NCBI GenBank assembly: GCA_039809105.1
Contig: JBDHUJ010000054.1
Location: 1-7,228 of the forward strand
Reading direction: 5' to 3'
Length of the DNA: 7,228 nt
DNA from: JBDHUJ01 sp039809105
Lineage (GTDB): Bacteria > Patescibacteriota > Saccharimonadia > Saccharimonadales > UBA4665
Part shown: positions 1-5,513 of the stretch, in pieces
Layout of the letters: every line of letters begins with the position of its first letter
How positions within the stretch are numbered: position 1 is the first letter of the stretch
Notes under the pieces: model-generated
The model's database searches: none
What the model was told of the DNA's origin: nothing
Seen by the model: only the letters and a program-made list of their open reading frames with translations
Translations under genes and position numbers: made by a program

Positions 1-38
1 TCGTCAGACGGTTGAGCATGAGTGCTGTTTTTTTTCAT
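1..38 (-). CDS. Possible start of a gene that leaves the window (N-terminal codons only)
   Basis: Reading the minus strand from an ATG at 38-36, the frame stays open to the window edge and gives MKKNSTHAQPSD. A purine-rich AAAAAGGG lies just upstream (about positions 43-50), four or five bases from the ATG, which would serve as a ribosome site, and a TATACT box lies at 67-72. Only 12 complete codons are visible, so neither family nor function can be named and the call rests on the start signals alone. It could equally be a chance ATG in intergenic DNA. Confidence 0.3.
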   Translation of the reverse strand, partial: MKKNSTHAQPSD

Positions 39-66
39 GAAGCCCTTTTTGTTACGTTATCCCCAT

Positions 67-80
67 AGTATACGGTATAC
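67..80 (-). promoter_or_regulatory. -10-like box overlapped by a GTATAC-G-GTATAC palindrome
   Basis: On the minus strand TATACT (72-67) is placed to start a transcript near position 60, ahead of the ATG at 38. The 13-base perfect palindrome GTATACGGTATAC (68-80) overlaps the box, the usual position of a repressor operator. I see no good -35 hexamer at 16-18 bases. Promoter and operator roles are inferred from position only. Confidence 0.3.
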
Positions 81-337
81 GCGCTGTGCGAGGCGGGGCT
101 TAAGTTAACGGCAGTGGGGCTGGAGCCGGAATAGCCCCTTCCGTATCTCGTCTTGTCCACTGGCACGCTAAGCACCCCAGAATACGCGCCTTCCTGGGGG
201 AACGGCCGATAACACTTTGTAATCCCTCTAGCGACTCAATCATGAGCTTATAGTAACACTGTAGGTTTTCGGTTCAGCAATACTTCATACAATAATCAGT
301 TCTACGGATGGATTTTACTAGGGGATAGCCGGGTACT
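81..337. other. Intergenic stretch with no recognised content
   Basis: Both strands are interrupted by stops in all frames and no coding bias, tRNA cloverleaf, SRP, RNase P or tmRNA signature is apparent. It lies downstream of the broken VOC gene on the minus strand, and I found no hairpin with a T-run that would end that transcript. The stretch lacks the codon-like texture of the flanking DNA and may be decayed sequence. Confidence 0.5.
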
Positions 338-769
338 CTAGGCGCCTTGGACGGGGCCGATGTCAATCATCCAGTCGATACCAAACTTGTCCGTGAGCAT
401 GCCAAAGGTATCGCCCTAGGGCGATTTGTCAAGCGGGACGGTCACGGTGCCGCCGTCGCCTAAGCGGTCCCAGTAGCCACGCAGCAGCGGTTCGTCGTCG
501 CCGTTTAGGGTGAGCGAAATCTGCGCGCCGGTCTGGAACTGCATGCCGCTCGGCGTGTCTGCTCCCATGAGTTCTATACCGTTGCCGCCCTTCAGAAAGG
601 CGTGCATTATCTTGTCTTTGTCTTCGGGCGCGACGGGCATCTCGCCCTTGTCTAAATATGCGCCGAAGGTGTCGCTGTAGACTTCTCCGCCGAAGACGGA
701 TTTATAAAAATCCATGGCTTCTTTGGCGTTGCCGTTAAAGTGTAGGTAGCTGTTGAGTTTTGCGGTCAT
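338..769 (-). pseudogene. PhnB-like VOC (glyoxalase-fold) protein, broken by an in-frame TAG
   Basis: The 5' part (117 codons from the ATG at 769) is a single-domain PhnB/VOC protein: it opens with a MTAKLNSYLHFNGNAKEAMDFY strand-helix stretch, followed by FGGEVYSD, HAFLKGG and a PSGMQF segment. It stops at TAG 418-416, exactly where relatives have a tryptophan (DKSP-W-GDTFGM). Reading through the TAG restores 25 more codons, GDTFGMLTDKFGIDWMIDIG and then PVQGA, ending at TAG 340-338; this gives the normal family length of 143 residues. One G-to-A change (TGG to TAG) explains the break. The start has AGGAG (781-777) seven bases upstream. VOC proteins of this group lack a common known substrate. 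Because TAG ends several intact genes here, routine readthrough is unlikely; a sequencing error or a recent nonsense mutation are the alternatives. The tail keeps family consensus, so the lesion is recent if real. Confidence 0.85.
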
Positions 770-807
770 AGGGTTTCTCCTACGTTATTAGATTGACTTT
801 CTTTGTC

Positions 808-832
808 GTCATTCCGAACTTGATTCGGAATC
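808..832 (+). repeat. GTCAT-type palindromic repeat, copy 1; terminator-like
   Basis: ATTCCGAA (811-818) and TTCGGAAT (824-831) form a perfect 8-bp stem with a 5-base loop, preceded by GTC and followed by C and five T (833-837). On the plus strand this has the form of an intrinsic terminator, but no plus-strand gene ends here. It shares plan and flanks (GTCAT ... ATC) with the hairpins at 2378-2402 and 2438-2462, so I read it as a member of a dispersed repeat family. Confidence 0.7.
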
Positions 833-844
833 TTTTTGGCTTGT

Positions 845-970
845 TCACCGTTTACTTTTCACCATTCACCATGCGTTATCCGTTTACCGTTTACCGTGTG
901 GGCGTTGTTTTTCACGGTAAACGGTTCATGGTAAATGTACGGTAAACGGAAAACGGTGAATGGTAAAAGG
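845..970. repeat. Imperfect 126-base inverted-repeat patch of ACGGTAAACGG units
   Basis: The patch fills the space between the two VOC genes, starting 8 bases after the stop of the two-domain gene. A perfect 13-base pair of arms, ACCGTTTACCGTG (886-898) and its complement (913-925), surrounds a 14-base centre. Outer arms 855-870 and 955-969 match with one base missing. The unit ACGGTAAACGG occurs at 914-924 and 939-949, and in reverse at 880-890 and 887-897. The whole can fold into one long hairpin. There is no T-run at either end, so termination is not certain. Confidence 0.75.
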
Positions 971-977
971 TACGAGG

Positions 978-1880
978 TTAGAAATCGGCGATGACGAGTT
1001 TGTGCATCTCCATCATCTTGGCAAAGGCGTCAGGCTTCTGCATAAGCTCTTCCATGTTCTCCGGCACAATCTGCCAGCTCACGCCGTACTTGTCTTTGCA
1101 CCAGCCGCACTGCTCGGCTTCTGGCACGGCAGAAAGCTTGCTCCACAGCTCATCGATTTCGGCCTGGTCTTTGCAGGCGACCGAAAGCGACACAGCTTCG
1201 TTGAAACCGAAGGCGTGCTCGCCGGGGGCGTCCATGGCGGCGAACCACTGCCCTGTCAGCGTAAAATCGGCGAACATTATGCTGCCCGCTTTGACCGGCG
1301 CCTGGTCTTGTTCGTAGCGGGCGACTGTACCGATATTGGAATTATCGAATATCGATATGTAAAAATTCACGGCTTCTTCGGCTTTATTGGCGAGCTCGCC
1401 GCTGAACAGCAGGCTCGGGACTATGCACGGCCGTTCTTCACCATCCGGGTTCGTCAGTATCAACTGCCAGGTAAAGCCGTACTTGTCCTTGACCCAGCCG
1501 TAGCGCTTGCTGAACGGGTATTCGCCGACTTCCATCAGCGCTTCCCCGCCATCGAGCAGCTTGCCCCAGACTTCGTCGAGGTGTTCGCGAGCCTGCTCGT
1601 CATGTGACGGGTCGAAATTGACCATGAACGACAACGCGGGCGTGGGTTTGAACTCCGGTCCGGCATTTATGCCCACGAAATCATGGCCCGCCAGGTTGAA
1701 CTCTACCGTCAAGTCTTTGCCGGCTAGTTCCAGCTGAAAATCCGCCAGCCCCTCTTCTTTCGACGCTGGATATTTAGACCCGCCAGTAACCTTGCTGCCT
1801 GGAAACACCGAAACATAAAACTCCGCCGCTTCCCGAGCCACCCCGTCGAACCACAAATTCGGTGTAATCTTCTGTGTCAT
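978..1880 (-). CDS. Two-domain VOC (PhnB-like, glyoxalase-fold) protein
   Basis: A 300-residue cytoplasmic protein made of two tandem PhnB-type VOC domains of the 3-demethylubiquinone-methyltransferase-like group (residues about 4-145 and 151-290). Each begins with the family's strand-helix (ITPNLWFDGVAREAAEFY; VPSLLFSGELANKAEEAVNFY) and ends with the hallmark GW-x-KDKYG-x-[TS]WQ (KDKYGFTWQLI and KDKYGVSWQIV). The C-terminal MMEMHKL helix is also usual. VOC proteins are metal- or ligand-binding folds used in glyoxalase, dioxygenase and antibiotic-resistance proteins; the substrate of this subgroup is unknown and none is claimed. Start: AAGGAGG at 1891-1885 lies four bases before ATG. The gene stands alone, 208 bases upstream of the broken single-domain VOC gene on the same strand, which may be a paralogue. 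No lesion is visible. Confidence 0.93.
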   Translation of the reverse strand: MTQKITPNLWFDGVAREAAEFYVSVFPGSKVTGGSKYPASKEEGLADFQLELAGKDLTVEFNLAGHDFVGINAGPEFKPTPALSFMVNFDPSHDEQAREHLDEVWGKLLDGGEALMEVGEYPFSKRYGWVKDKYGFTWQLILTNPDGEERPCIVPSLLFSGELANKAEEAVNFYISIFDNSNIGTVARYEQDQAPVKAGSIMFADFTLTGQWFAAMDAPGEHAFGFNEAVSLSVACKDQAEIDELWSKLSAVPEAEQCGWCKDKYGVSWQIVPENMEELMQKPDAFAKMMEMHKLVIADF

Positions 1881-1933
1881 ACGCCCTCCTTCCGGGTGTT
1901 TATCTGCCGCTCTCGAAACGGTCGAACGGTATC

Positions 1934-1954
1934 AAGCCAGTATACACCTGGCTT
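1934..1954. promoter_or_regulatory. 7-7-7 dyad (AAGCCAG / CTGGCTT) before the VOC gene
   Basis: Perfect 7-base arms AAGCCAG (1934-1940) and CTGGCTT (1948-1954) enclose TATACAC. On the minus strand the centre reads GTGTATA and with the next bases makes a TATACT -10-like box about 55 bases before the ATG at 1880. It could be an operator over that promoter or a hairpin ending the upstream transcript. No T-run follows. Confidence 0.4.
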
Positions 1955-1970
1955 ACATGCCGTGGCGGTA

Positions 1971-1991
1971 AATATAGTTACAGGCTATATT
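1971..1991. promoter_or_regulatory. Second 7-7-7 dyad (AATATAG / CTATATT)
   Basis: Perfect arms AATATAG (1971-1977) and CTATATT (1985-1991) surround a 7-base centre, the same geometry as the dyad 37 bases to the left. It lies 37 bases past the stop of the 86-aa gene and, read on the minus strand, is followed by a short T-containing stretch (CTATATTTA), so it may be a weak terminator for that gene. Confidence 0.4.
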
Positions 1992-2027
1992 CGTAGTTCG
2001 ATGAAAAGAGTGAAGGCACAAAAAGAA

Positions 2028-2288
2028 TTATTCGTGGGGAGGTTCCGGTATATCGTTTCCTGGGCTTAGGAAGGGATTAGCGGCTCTGTCGGCAAAGTCA
2101 TCTACCACCTTGTCCAATACGTGAGGTTGGCTATAGTAGGCGATGCCAGTTGCGATAAGGTCTTGAATAACCCCCTCCCTTGATTTACCAAGTAATTGAG
2201 TGAGTATAGTGACCTGCTCGGAAGTTAGCGCATCGAGCGGGATGATTTCAATGCTATCTTTGTTGGAGTTGAATTGTTCGGGGGACAT
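2028..2288 (-). CDS. Small protein of unknown function, 86 aa
   Basis: I do not recognise this protein. It is soluble and acidic with no signal peptide or membrane segment. Residues about 14-52 (EIIPLDALTSEQVTILTQLL then GKSREGVIQDLIATGIAYY) look like a strand followed by two helices with a GKSRE turn between them, a layout that loosely recalls ribbon-helix-helix proteins; the tail is proline-rich (FLSPGNDIPEPPHE) and probably disordered. The gene is real on expression evidence: a near-perfect sigma-70 promoter sits immediately upstream. There is no Shine-Dalgarno site, and the -10 box is seven bases from the ATG, so translation is probably leaderless. Base composition is more AT-rich than the genes either side. 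It is a single-gene unit. The DNA-binding idea is a weak inference. Confidence 0.75.
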   Translation of the reverse strand: MSPEQFNSNKDSIEIIPLDALTSEQVTILTQLLGKSREGVIQDLIATGIAYYSQPHVLDKVVDDFADRAANPFLSPGNDIPEPPHE

Positions 2289-2295
2289 TTTGTTT

Positions 2296-2324
2296 ATTAT
2301 ATTACTTTATTGTGAATAAGTCAA
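2296..2324 (-). promoter_or_regulatory. Consensus sigma-70 promoter of the 86-aa gene; leaderless geometry
   Basis: On the minus strand TTGACT (2324-2319), a 17-base spacer and a perfect TATAAT (2301-2296) are followed by only AAACAAA before the ATG at 2288. Transcription starting 7-8 bases after the -10 box would begin at or next to the A of the start codon, leaving no leader and no room for a ribosome site. Confidence 0.88.
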
Positions 2325-2375
2325 AAAATCTCAGTTAGACCACCTACCCTTCCAAAAACACAGAACCTTTACTTA

Positions 2376-2464
2376 CTGTCATGCTGAATTCATTTCAGTA
2401 TCCATGCGTTCTGTATGGACGTCCGTGCTACCGTATGGGCCCTGAACTGAATTTAGGGTGACAG
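2376..2464. repeat. Paired GTCAT-type palindromic repeats, copies 2 and 3, facing each other
   Basis: The 89-base element is bounded by CTGTCA (2376-2381) and TGACAG (2459-2464). Inside, ATGCTGAA (2381-2388) pairs with TTCAGTAT (2394-2401) over a 5-base loop, and CCCTGAA (2440-2446) pairs with TTTAGGG (2452-2458) over a 5-base loop. The two hairpins are in opposite orientation and match copy 1 at 808-832 in layout. It lies just downstream of the K+ channel gene and may help end its transcript. The form is that of a REP/BIME-like or MITE-like element; no transposase is nearby. Confidence 0.75.
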
Positions 2465-2500
2465 GAATGCGGGTGGTTCAGATTTGTAGAGTTATATACA

Positions 2501-3235
2501 CTACTCTTTGGTTTTGAGGAGGGTTTTGATTTCGTCGAGGTCGCGTTGGATTTCAGCAAGTTTTTCGCTGTTGTCGTCGTTTGACGGCACGAATTTGTTG
2601 GCCAGGAAGCCGGTCAGCACGCCGAACAGGCCAACGCCAGCCAGCATCACCAGCATGCCGACGATGCGCCCGGGGTTGGTCACCGGGTATTGGTCGCCGT
2701 AGCCGACGGTGGTTATGGTCACGTACACCCACCAGATGGCGTCGGAAGCCGAATGGATGTTCGCCGCCGGGTCGGTGCCTTCTATACGCAAAATGGCGAT
2801 GCTGGCGAATTCCAGCAGCAGGAGTATGAGGAAAAATATCAGGTACAGAGCACCGCGGGCTGGGTCACGGAAGAACTCGCGGCCGACGTTCCGAAAGCCG
2901 ACTTTGCGCAGGATGACATACGCTTTTATAAGCCGGAACACCCGCAGGAGTTTGAACTGCGGGAACGGGATGCTGGCCAGCAGGTCGGCCCAGCCGAAGT
3001 CCCGGAAGAAGTAGTGCGCTTTCGACGGCGCTTTTACGAACCGCTGCGAAAAATCGGCCAGGAAAATCAGGCTCAGGAACACGTCGACGGTGACGACGAC
3101 AGTCTTTATCATCTGCACGTGCATGAACGCCAGCAGCACCAGATTGAGGATGGAAAGCAGTGACACCGCCGCCATGAACAGCTCATACGAACTGATATGC
3201 GCGCTATGCCCTTTCGCTGCCATTTTACTCTGCAT
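2501..3235 (-). CDS. Voltage-gated-like K+ channel subunit (ion transporter family)
   Basis: A 244-residue membrane protein that should form a tetrameric potassium channel in the cytoplasmic membrane. The selectivity filter TTVGYGD (residues 175-181) follows the pore helix IWWVYVTIT; the last transmembrane helix is about 189-212. Ahead of them lie candidate S1 (about 17-38), S2 (44-62), S3 (79-92, with the usual F-R-D-F-G-W-A-D-L-L start), a short S4-like segment with spaced basic residues (K95, R98, R101, K104, R110, K111) and S5 (128-149). The S4-like segment makes it a 6-TM rather than a 2-TM channel. The C-terminus is a short coiled coil (about 222-244) that could hold the tetramer; there is no RCK or cyclic-nucleotide domain. 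Start: ATG at 3235, behind a TATAGT box; a weak GAGG lies 4 bases upstream, and Met5 is a possible alternative. Divergent from the hydrolase fusion gene. Confidence 0.92.
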   Translation of the reverse strand: MQSKMAAKGHSAHISSYELFMAAVSLLSILNLVLLAFMHVQMIKTVVVTVDVFLSLIFLADFSQRFVKAPSKAHYFFRDFGWADLLASIPFPQFKLLRVFRLIKAYVILRKVGFRNVGREFFRDPARGALYLIFFLILLLLEFASIAILRIEGTDPAANIHSASDAIWWVYVTITTVGYGDQYPVTNPGRIVGMLVMLAGVGLFGVLTGFLANKFVPSNDDNSEKLAEIQRDLDEIKTLLKTKE

Positions 3236-3252
3236 GATACCTCACTATACCA
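3236..3252 (-). promoter_or_regulatory. Extended -10 promoter of the K+ channel gene
   Basis: On the minus strand TGGTATAGT (3252-3244) is an extended -10 element (TGn plus TATAGT), eight bases before the ATG at 3235. Transcription should begin almost at the start codon. GAGG within those eight bases could give weak ribosome pairing only if the transcript started earlier. No clear -35 hexamer is seen. Confidence 0.6.
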
Positions 3253-3303
3253 AACAATTACCCGCAGATGATACCGGTAACTTCTCGGGGATTATTCGGG
3301 TGC

Positions 3304-3317
3304 GGTATAGTGGGGGT
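3304..3317 (+). promoter_or_regulatory. -10 box of the hydrolase fusion gene; leaderless geometry
   Basis: GGTATAGTGGGGGT runs straight into ATG at 3318. TATAGT (3306-3311) is six bases from the ATG, so the predicted start of transcription is the start codon itself. The core GGTATAGTG[A/G]GG is shared with the oppositely facing promoter of the K+ channel gene 55 bases away. The -35 region is weak. Confidence 0.55.
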
Positions 3318-5432
3318 ATGAGTGTTTCGTTGTATGTCCGGCAGGATGTTGGTAAAGGTAATCCCATCGTGCTGTTGCACGGGATTTTTGCGGATGGGAC
3401 GCAGTGGGAGAAGATTGCTAAGCTGCTGCGGAAAGATTACCGCGTGATAGTGGTGGACGTACTGGGGCACGGTCGGTCGCCACGGCCGAAAGATGCGGAG
3501 TATACGCCCGAAGAACACGCGGAAGCTCTGCGTAATGCGTTGGTCAAGATAAAAGCGACAAAAAATCTGACCGTGGTCGGGTACTCTATGGGCGGCGCGG
3601 TGGCGCTGAGCTACTGCTCGAAATATCCCGAAGATATCGAGCAGCTCTACCTTATCTCTACGCCGTTTTACCTGAAGGCCGACCAGATGGTCGTCAGCCA
3701 GTATGCCAATTCCCTGCTGTTTACCAAGGTTTCGCAGGCTTCGTTCCGGCTCATAGAAGAACTGCTCGGCAGCAATAAGGCAACGCAGAAACTGGTTGCC
3801 CGTGCCGACCGCTCCAAAATGTTCCACAAAATGATTGGGGCGAATGACAACACGCTCGATACGCGCGTCATGAACCTGTGCATAAAGAATATGATTAACG
3901 AGTTCGACTTCCCCGCGCACTTGCAAAAAGCCGCGGTGCCGACTACGTTCTACGCGGGCAAAAAAGACCTGTTCATCGTGCAGGGACAGCTGTACGCGCT
4001 CAAAAAGTTCAGCCCGTACCTGGACGTGCAGCGGCTGGACGTTATAAAAGTCGACCACATGCTGGTGCAAAACTTGCCGAAAGAAATCGTCCGGCTTATA
4101 ACCAAGAACCGCGAGCGGCTACTGCACGTGCAGGACGACGTGGGGGGCGGCGACGTGCTGGTGCTGCTACACGGCATAGAAAGCTCGGCCAGCTACTGGA
4201 AAAATCTGGTGCCGGCTTTGGCCGAGCATCGCCGGGTGATTACGGTGGACTTGCTCGGGTTCGGCCAGTCGCCTAAGCCGAAAAACATCGCGTACAGCCT
4301 GGAAGACCAGGTGGCGTGGCTGCATCGCACACTTGAATCCCTGGGGGTCAAACGGGCTACGTTGGCCGGACATTCGCTTGGCAGCTTGGTGGCGCTGGCT
4401 TACGCTGCCAAATATCCTCAGAGAGTTTCGGATATGACACTGTTCTCGCCGGTACTGCTGCCCGAAAACGCCGAAGCCAAAAAACTGAGCGTGCGCGCCC
4501 TGCAACAGCTGGACCTGGTGCCGGATAGCAGCTACCTGTACGCGCAGGCCGCGCAGACGCTGGGCGACGACCGGTTGAGCAATTACCTGCCGGGCGTGCG
4601 CTCGGTAGAAAACGCCGTGAACCTGCAACACTGCATAGACCTGGCGGCGCAGGCGGCCGGTGTCCAGACGCATTTTTACTACGGTACGGCCGACCCGCTG
4701 GTGGAAGCGCCGTTCGTGGAACTGGTCGCCAAGCAGTTCAAAAAGCCTATAGTCACCGGCCTGAAGCGCAGGAACCACAACTTCCCTATCTTTGCGCCGG
4801 AAGTCGCGCTGCAGGCGCTAGATGGCGACAAACCGCACCGCCACAAGCCCAAAAAGACGTCCATAATCCCGCCGACGTTCGTGCAGCAGATTAGCCGCTT
4901 GGCCGTGCCGGTGCTGCTCGGCAAGAGTGCGTTTTACTGCTTGGCGGGTATTTTGTTATTTACGCCACTCGCTCCGGCTATCCTGACTCTAGGACTTGGC
5001 GGCTACGTAATCTACCAGGGTTACAAGATTATCCGCGGCGCGTTCTCGCTCAAATACGAAGGGCTGTCGTACCTGAGCTATCTGGGACTGGGTGTGCTCG
5101 CTATGGCCATGGGGGTCGTCCTGTATTTCCGCCCAACTTTGAGCCTGAAAATCGCCGTATTTACCATCGTCGGGCTGATTGCGCTGGCCGGTCTGGTGAG
5201 GATACTAGTGGCGCTGGCCTGGACGGCTTCCCCGCGGCTCAAACACTCACTGCTTTGGACTGGCGTGCCGATGGTGTTGCTAAGCGGCGCGGCGTTCTTC
5301 GGCAGCACGAAAAGCGTGTATATCATCGTCTACACCATCGCCGTCGGGCTCATTGTAACGGGCGTGAAATTCTGGTGGTATAGCATGGGCGCGCTCATCA
5401 TGGCCTACATCCGCGGCTACAACTCCCGGTAG
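3318..5432 (+). CDS. Tandem alpha/beta-hydrolase fused to an HdeD-like membrane domain
   Basis: A 704-residue protein with three parts. Domain 1 (about 1-268) is an alpha/beta-hydrolase: oxyanion motif LLHGIF (19-24), nucleophile S90 in GYSMGG, likely acid D217 (GKKD) and base H247 (VDHM). Domain 2 (about 270-503) repeats the fold: LLHGIE (283-288), S353 in GHSLGS, D459 (GTAD), H487 (RRNHNFP). Both triads look complete, so both may be active. A basic linker (about 505-514, HRHKPKK) leads to a C-terminal block (about 528-704) of five or six membrane helices with the G-L-x-P repeats of HdeD/DUF308 proteins. The hydrolases follow no signal peptide and, with a basic linker, probably face the cytoplasm as an esterase or lipase-like enzyme tethered to the membrane; substrate unknown. 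An ATG at 3090 in frame would add 76 residues, but that stretch lies antisense to the channel gene and has no family match. The -10 box at 3306 favours 3318. Confidence 0.9.
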   Translation: MSVSLYVRQDVGKGNPIVLLHGIFADGTQWEKIAKLLRKDYRVIVVDVLGHGRSPRPKDAEYTPEEHAEALRNALVKIKATKNLTVVGYSMGGAVALSYCSKYPEDIEQLYLISTPFYLKADQMVVSQYANSLLFTKVSQASFRLIEELLGSNKATQKLVARADRSKMFHKMIGANDNTLDTRVMNLCIKNMINEFDFPAHLQKAAVPTTFYAGKKDLFIVQGQLYALKKFSPYLDVQRLDVIKVDHMLVQNLPKEIVRLITKNRERLLHVQDDVGGGDVLVLLHGIESSASYWKNLVPALAEHRRVITVDLLGFGQSPKPKNIAYSLEDQVAWLHRTLESLGVKRATLAGHSLGSLVALAYAAKYPQRVSDMTLFSPVLLPENAEAKKLSVRALQQLDLVPDSSYLYAQAAQTLGDDRLSNYLPGVRSVENAVNLQHCIDLAAQAAGVQTHFYYGTADPLVEAPFVELVAKQFKKPIVTGLKRRNHNFPIFAPEVALQALDGDKPHRHKPKKTSIIPPTFVQQISRLAVPVLLGKSAFYCLAGILLFTPLAPAILTLGLGGYVIYQGYKIIRGAFSLKYEGLSYLSYLGLGVLAMAMGVVLYFRPTLSLKIAVFTIVGLIALAGLVRILVALAWTASPRLKHSLLWTGVPMVLLSGAAFFGSTKSVYIIVYTIAVGLIVTGVKFWWYSMGALIMAYIRGYNSR

Positions 5433-5446
5433 TTGCATACGGCCGG

Positions 5447-5499
5447 AAATAAAAAGGAAGCCCTCGCGGTAGGAACATCCTGCTCCGTGCGGTGGCTTC
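5447..5499 (-). terminator. Intrinsic terminator of the CdiA-type nuclease gene, possibly bidirectional
   Basis: GAAGCC (5457-5462) pairs with GGCTTC (5494-5499), CGCGG (5465-5469) with CCGTG (5485-5489), and AGGA (5471-5474) with TCCT (5478-5481) over ACA, giving one three-part stem. On the minus strand it ends in CCTTTTTATTT, a good U-tract, 15 bases past the TGA of the nuclease gene. The fusion gene ends 24 bases before it on the other strand, where no strong T-run follows. Confidence 0.75.
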
Positions 5500-5513
5500 G
5501 TATCTTTATACTA

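Noticed and set aside
416..418. Genetic-code change with TAG as a sense codon
   Set aside because: TAG ends the K+ channel, hydrolase fusion, DUF7144 and DUF1269 genes at sensible lengths, so a genome-wide change is not supported.
845..970. CRISPR array
   Set aside because: The units are too short (11 bases), irregularly spaced and in both orientations, with no spacers of constant length.
960..1607. 215-codon plus-strand open frame
   Set aside because: It lies antisense to the two-domain VOC gene, has no family features and no ribosome site; it is a shadow of that gene's codon pattern.
3090..3317. In-frame extension of the hydrolase fusion to an ATG at 3090
   Set aside because: The added 76 residues run antisense through the start of the K+ channel gene, show no family similarity, and the -10 box at 3306 lies inside them.
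3258..4070. 270-codon minus-strand open frame opposite the hydrolase
   Set aside because: Composition rich in H, R, Q and F is typical of an antisense shadow; the plus strand encodes complete hydrolase motifs.
4167..4778. 203-codon minus-strand open frame opposite the second hydrolase domain
   Set aside because: Antisense shadow without start signals or recognisable motifs.
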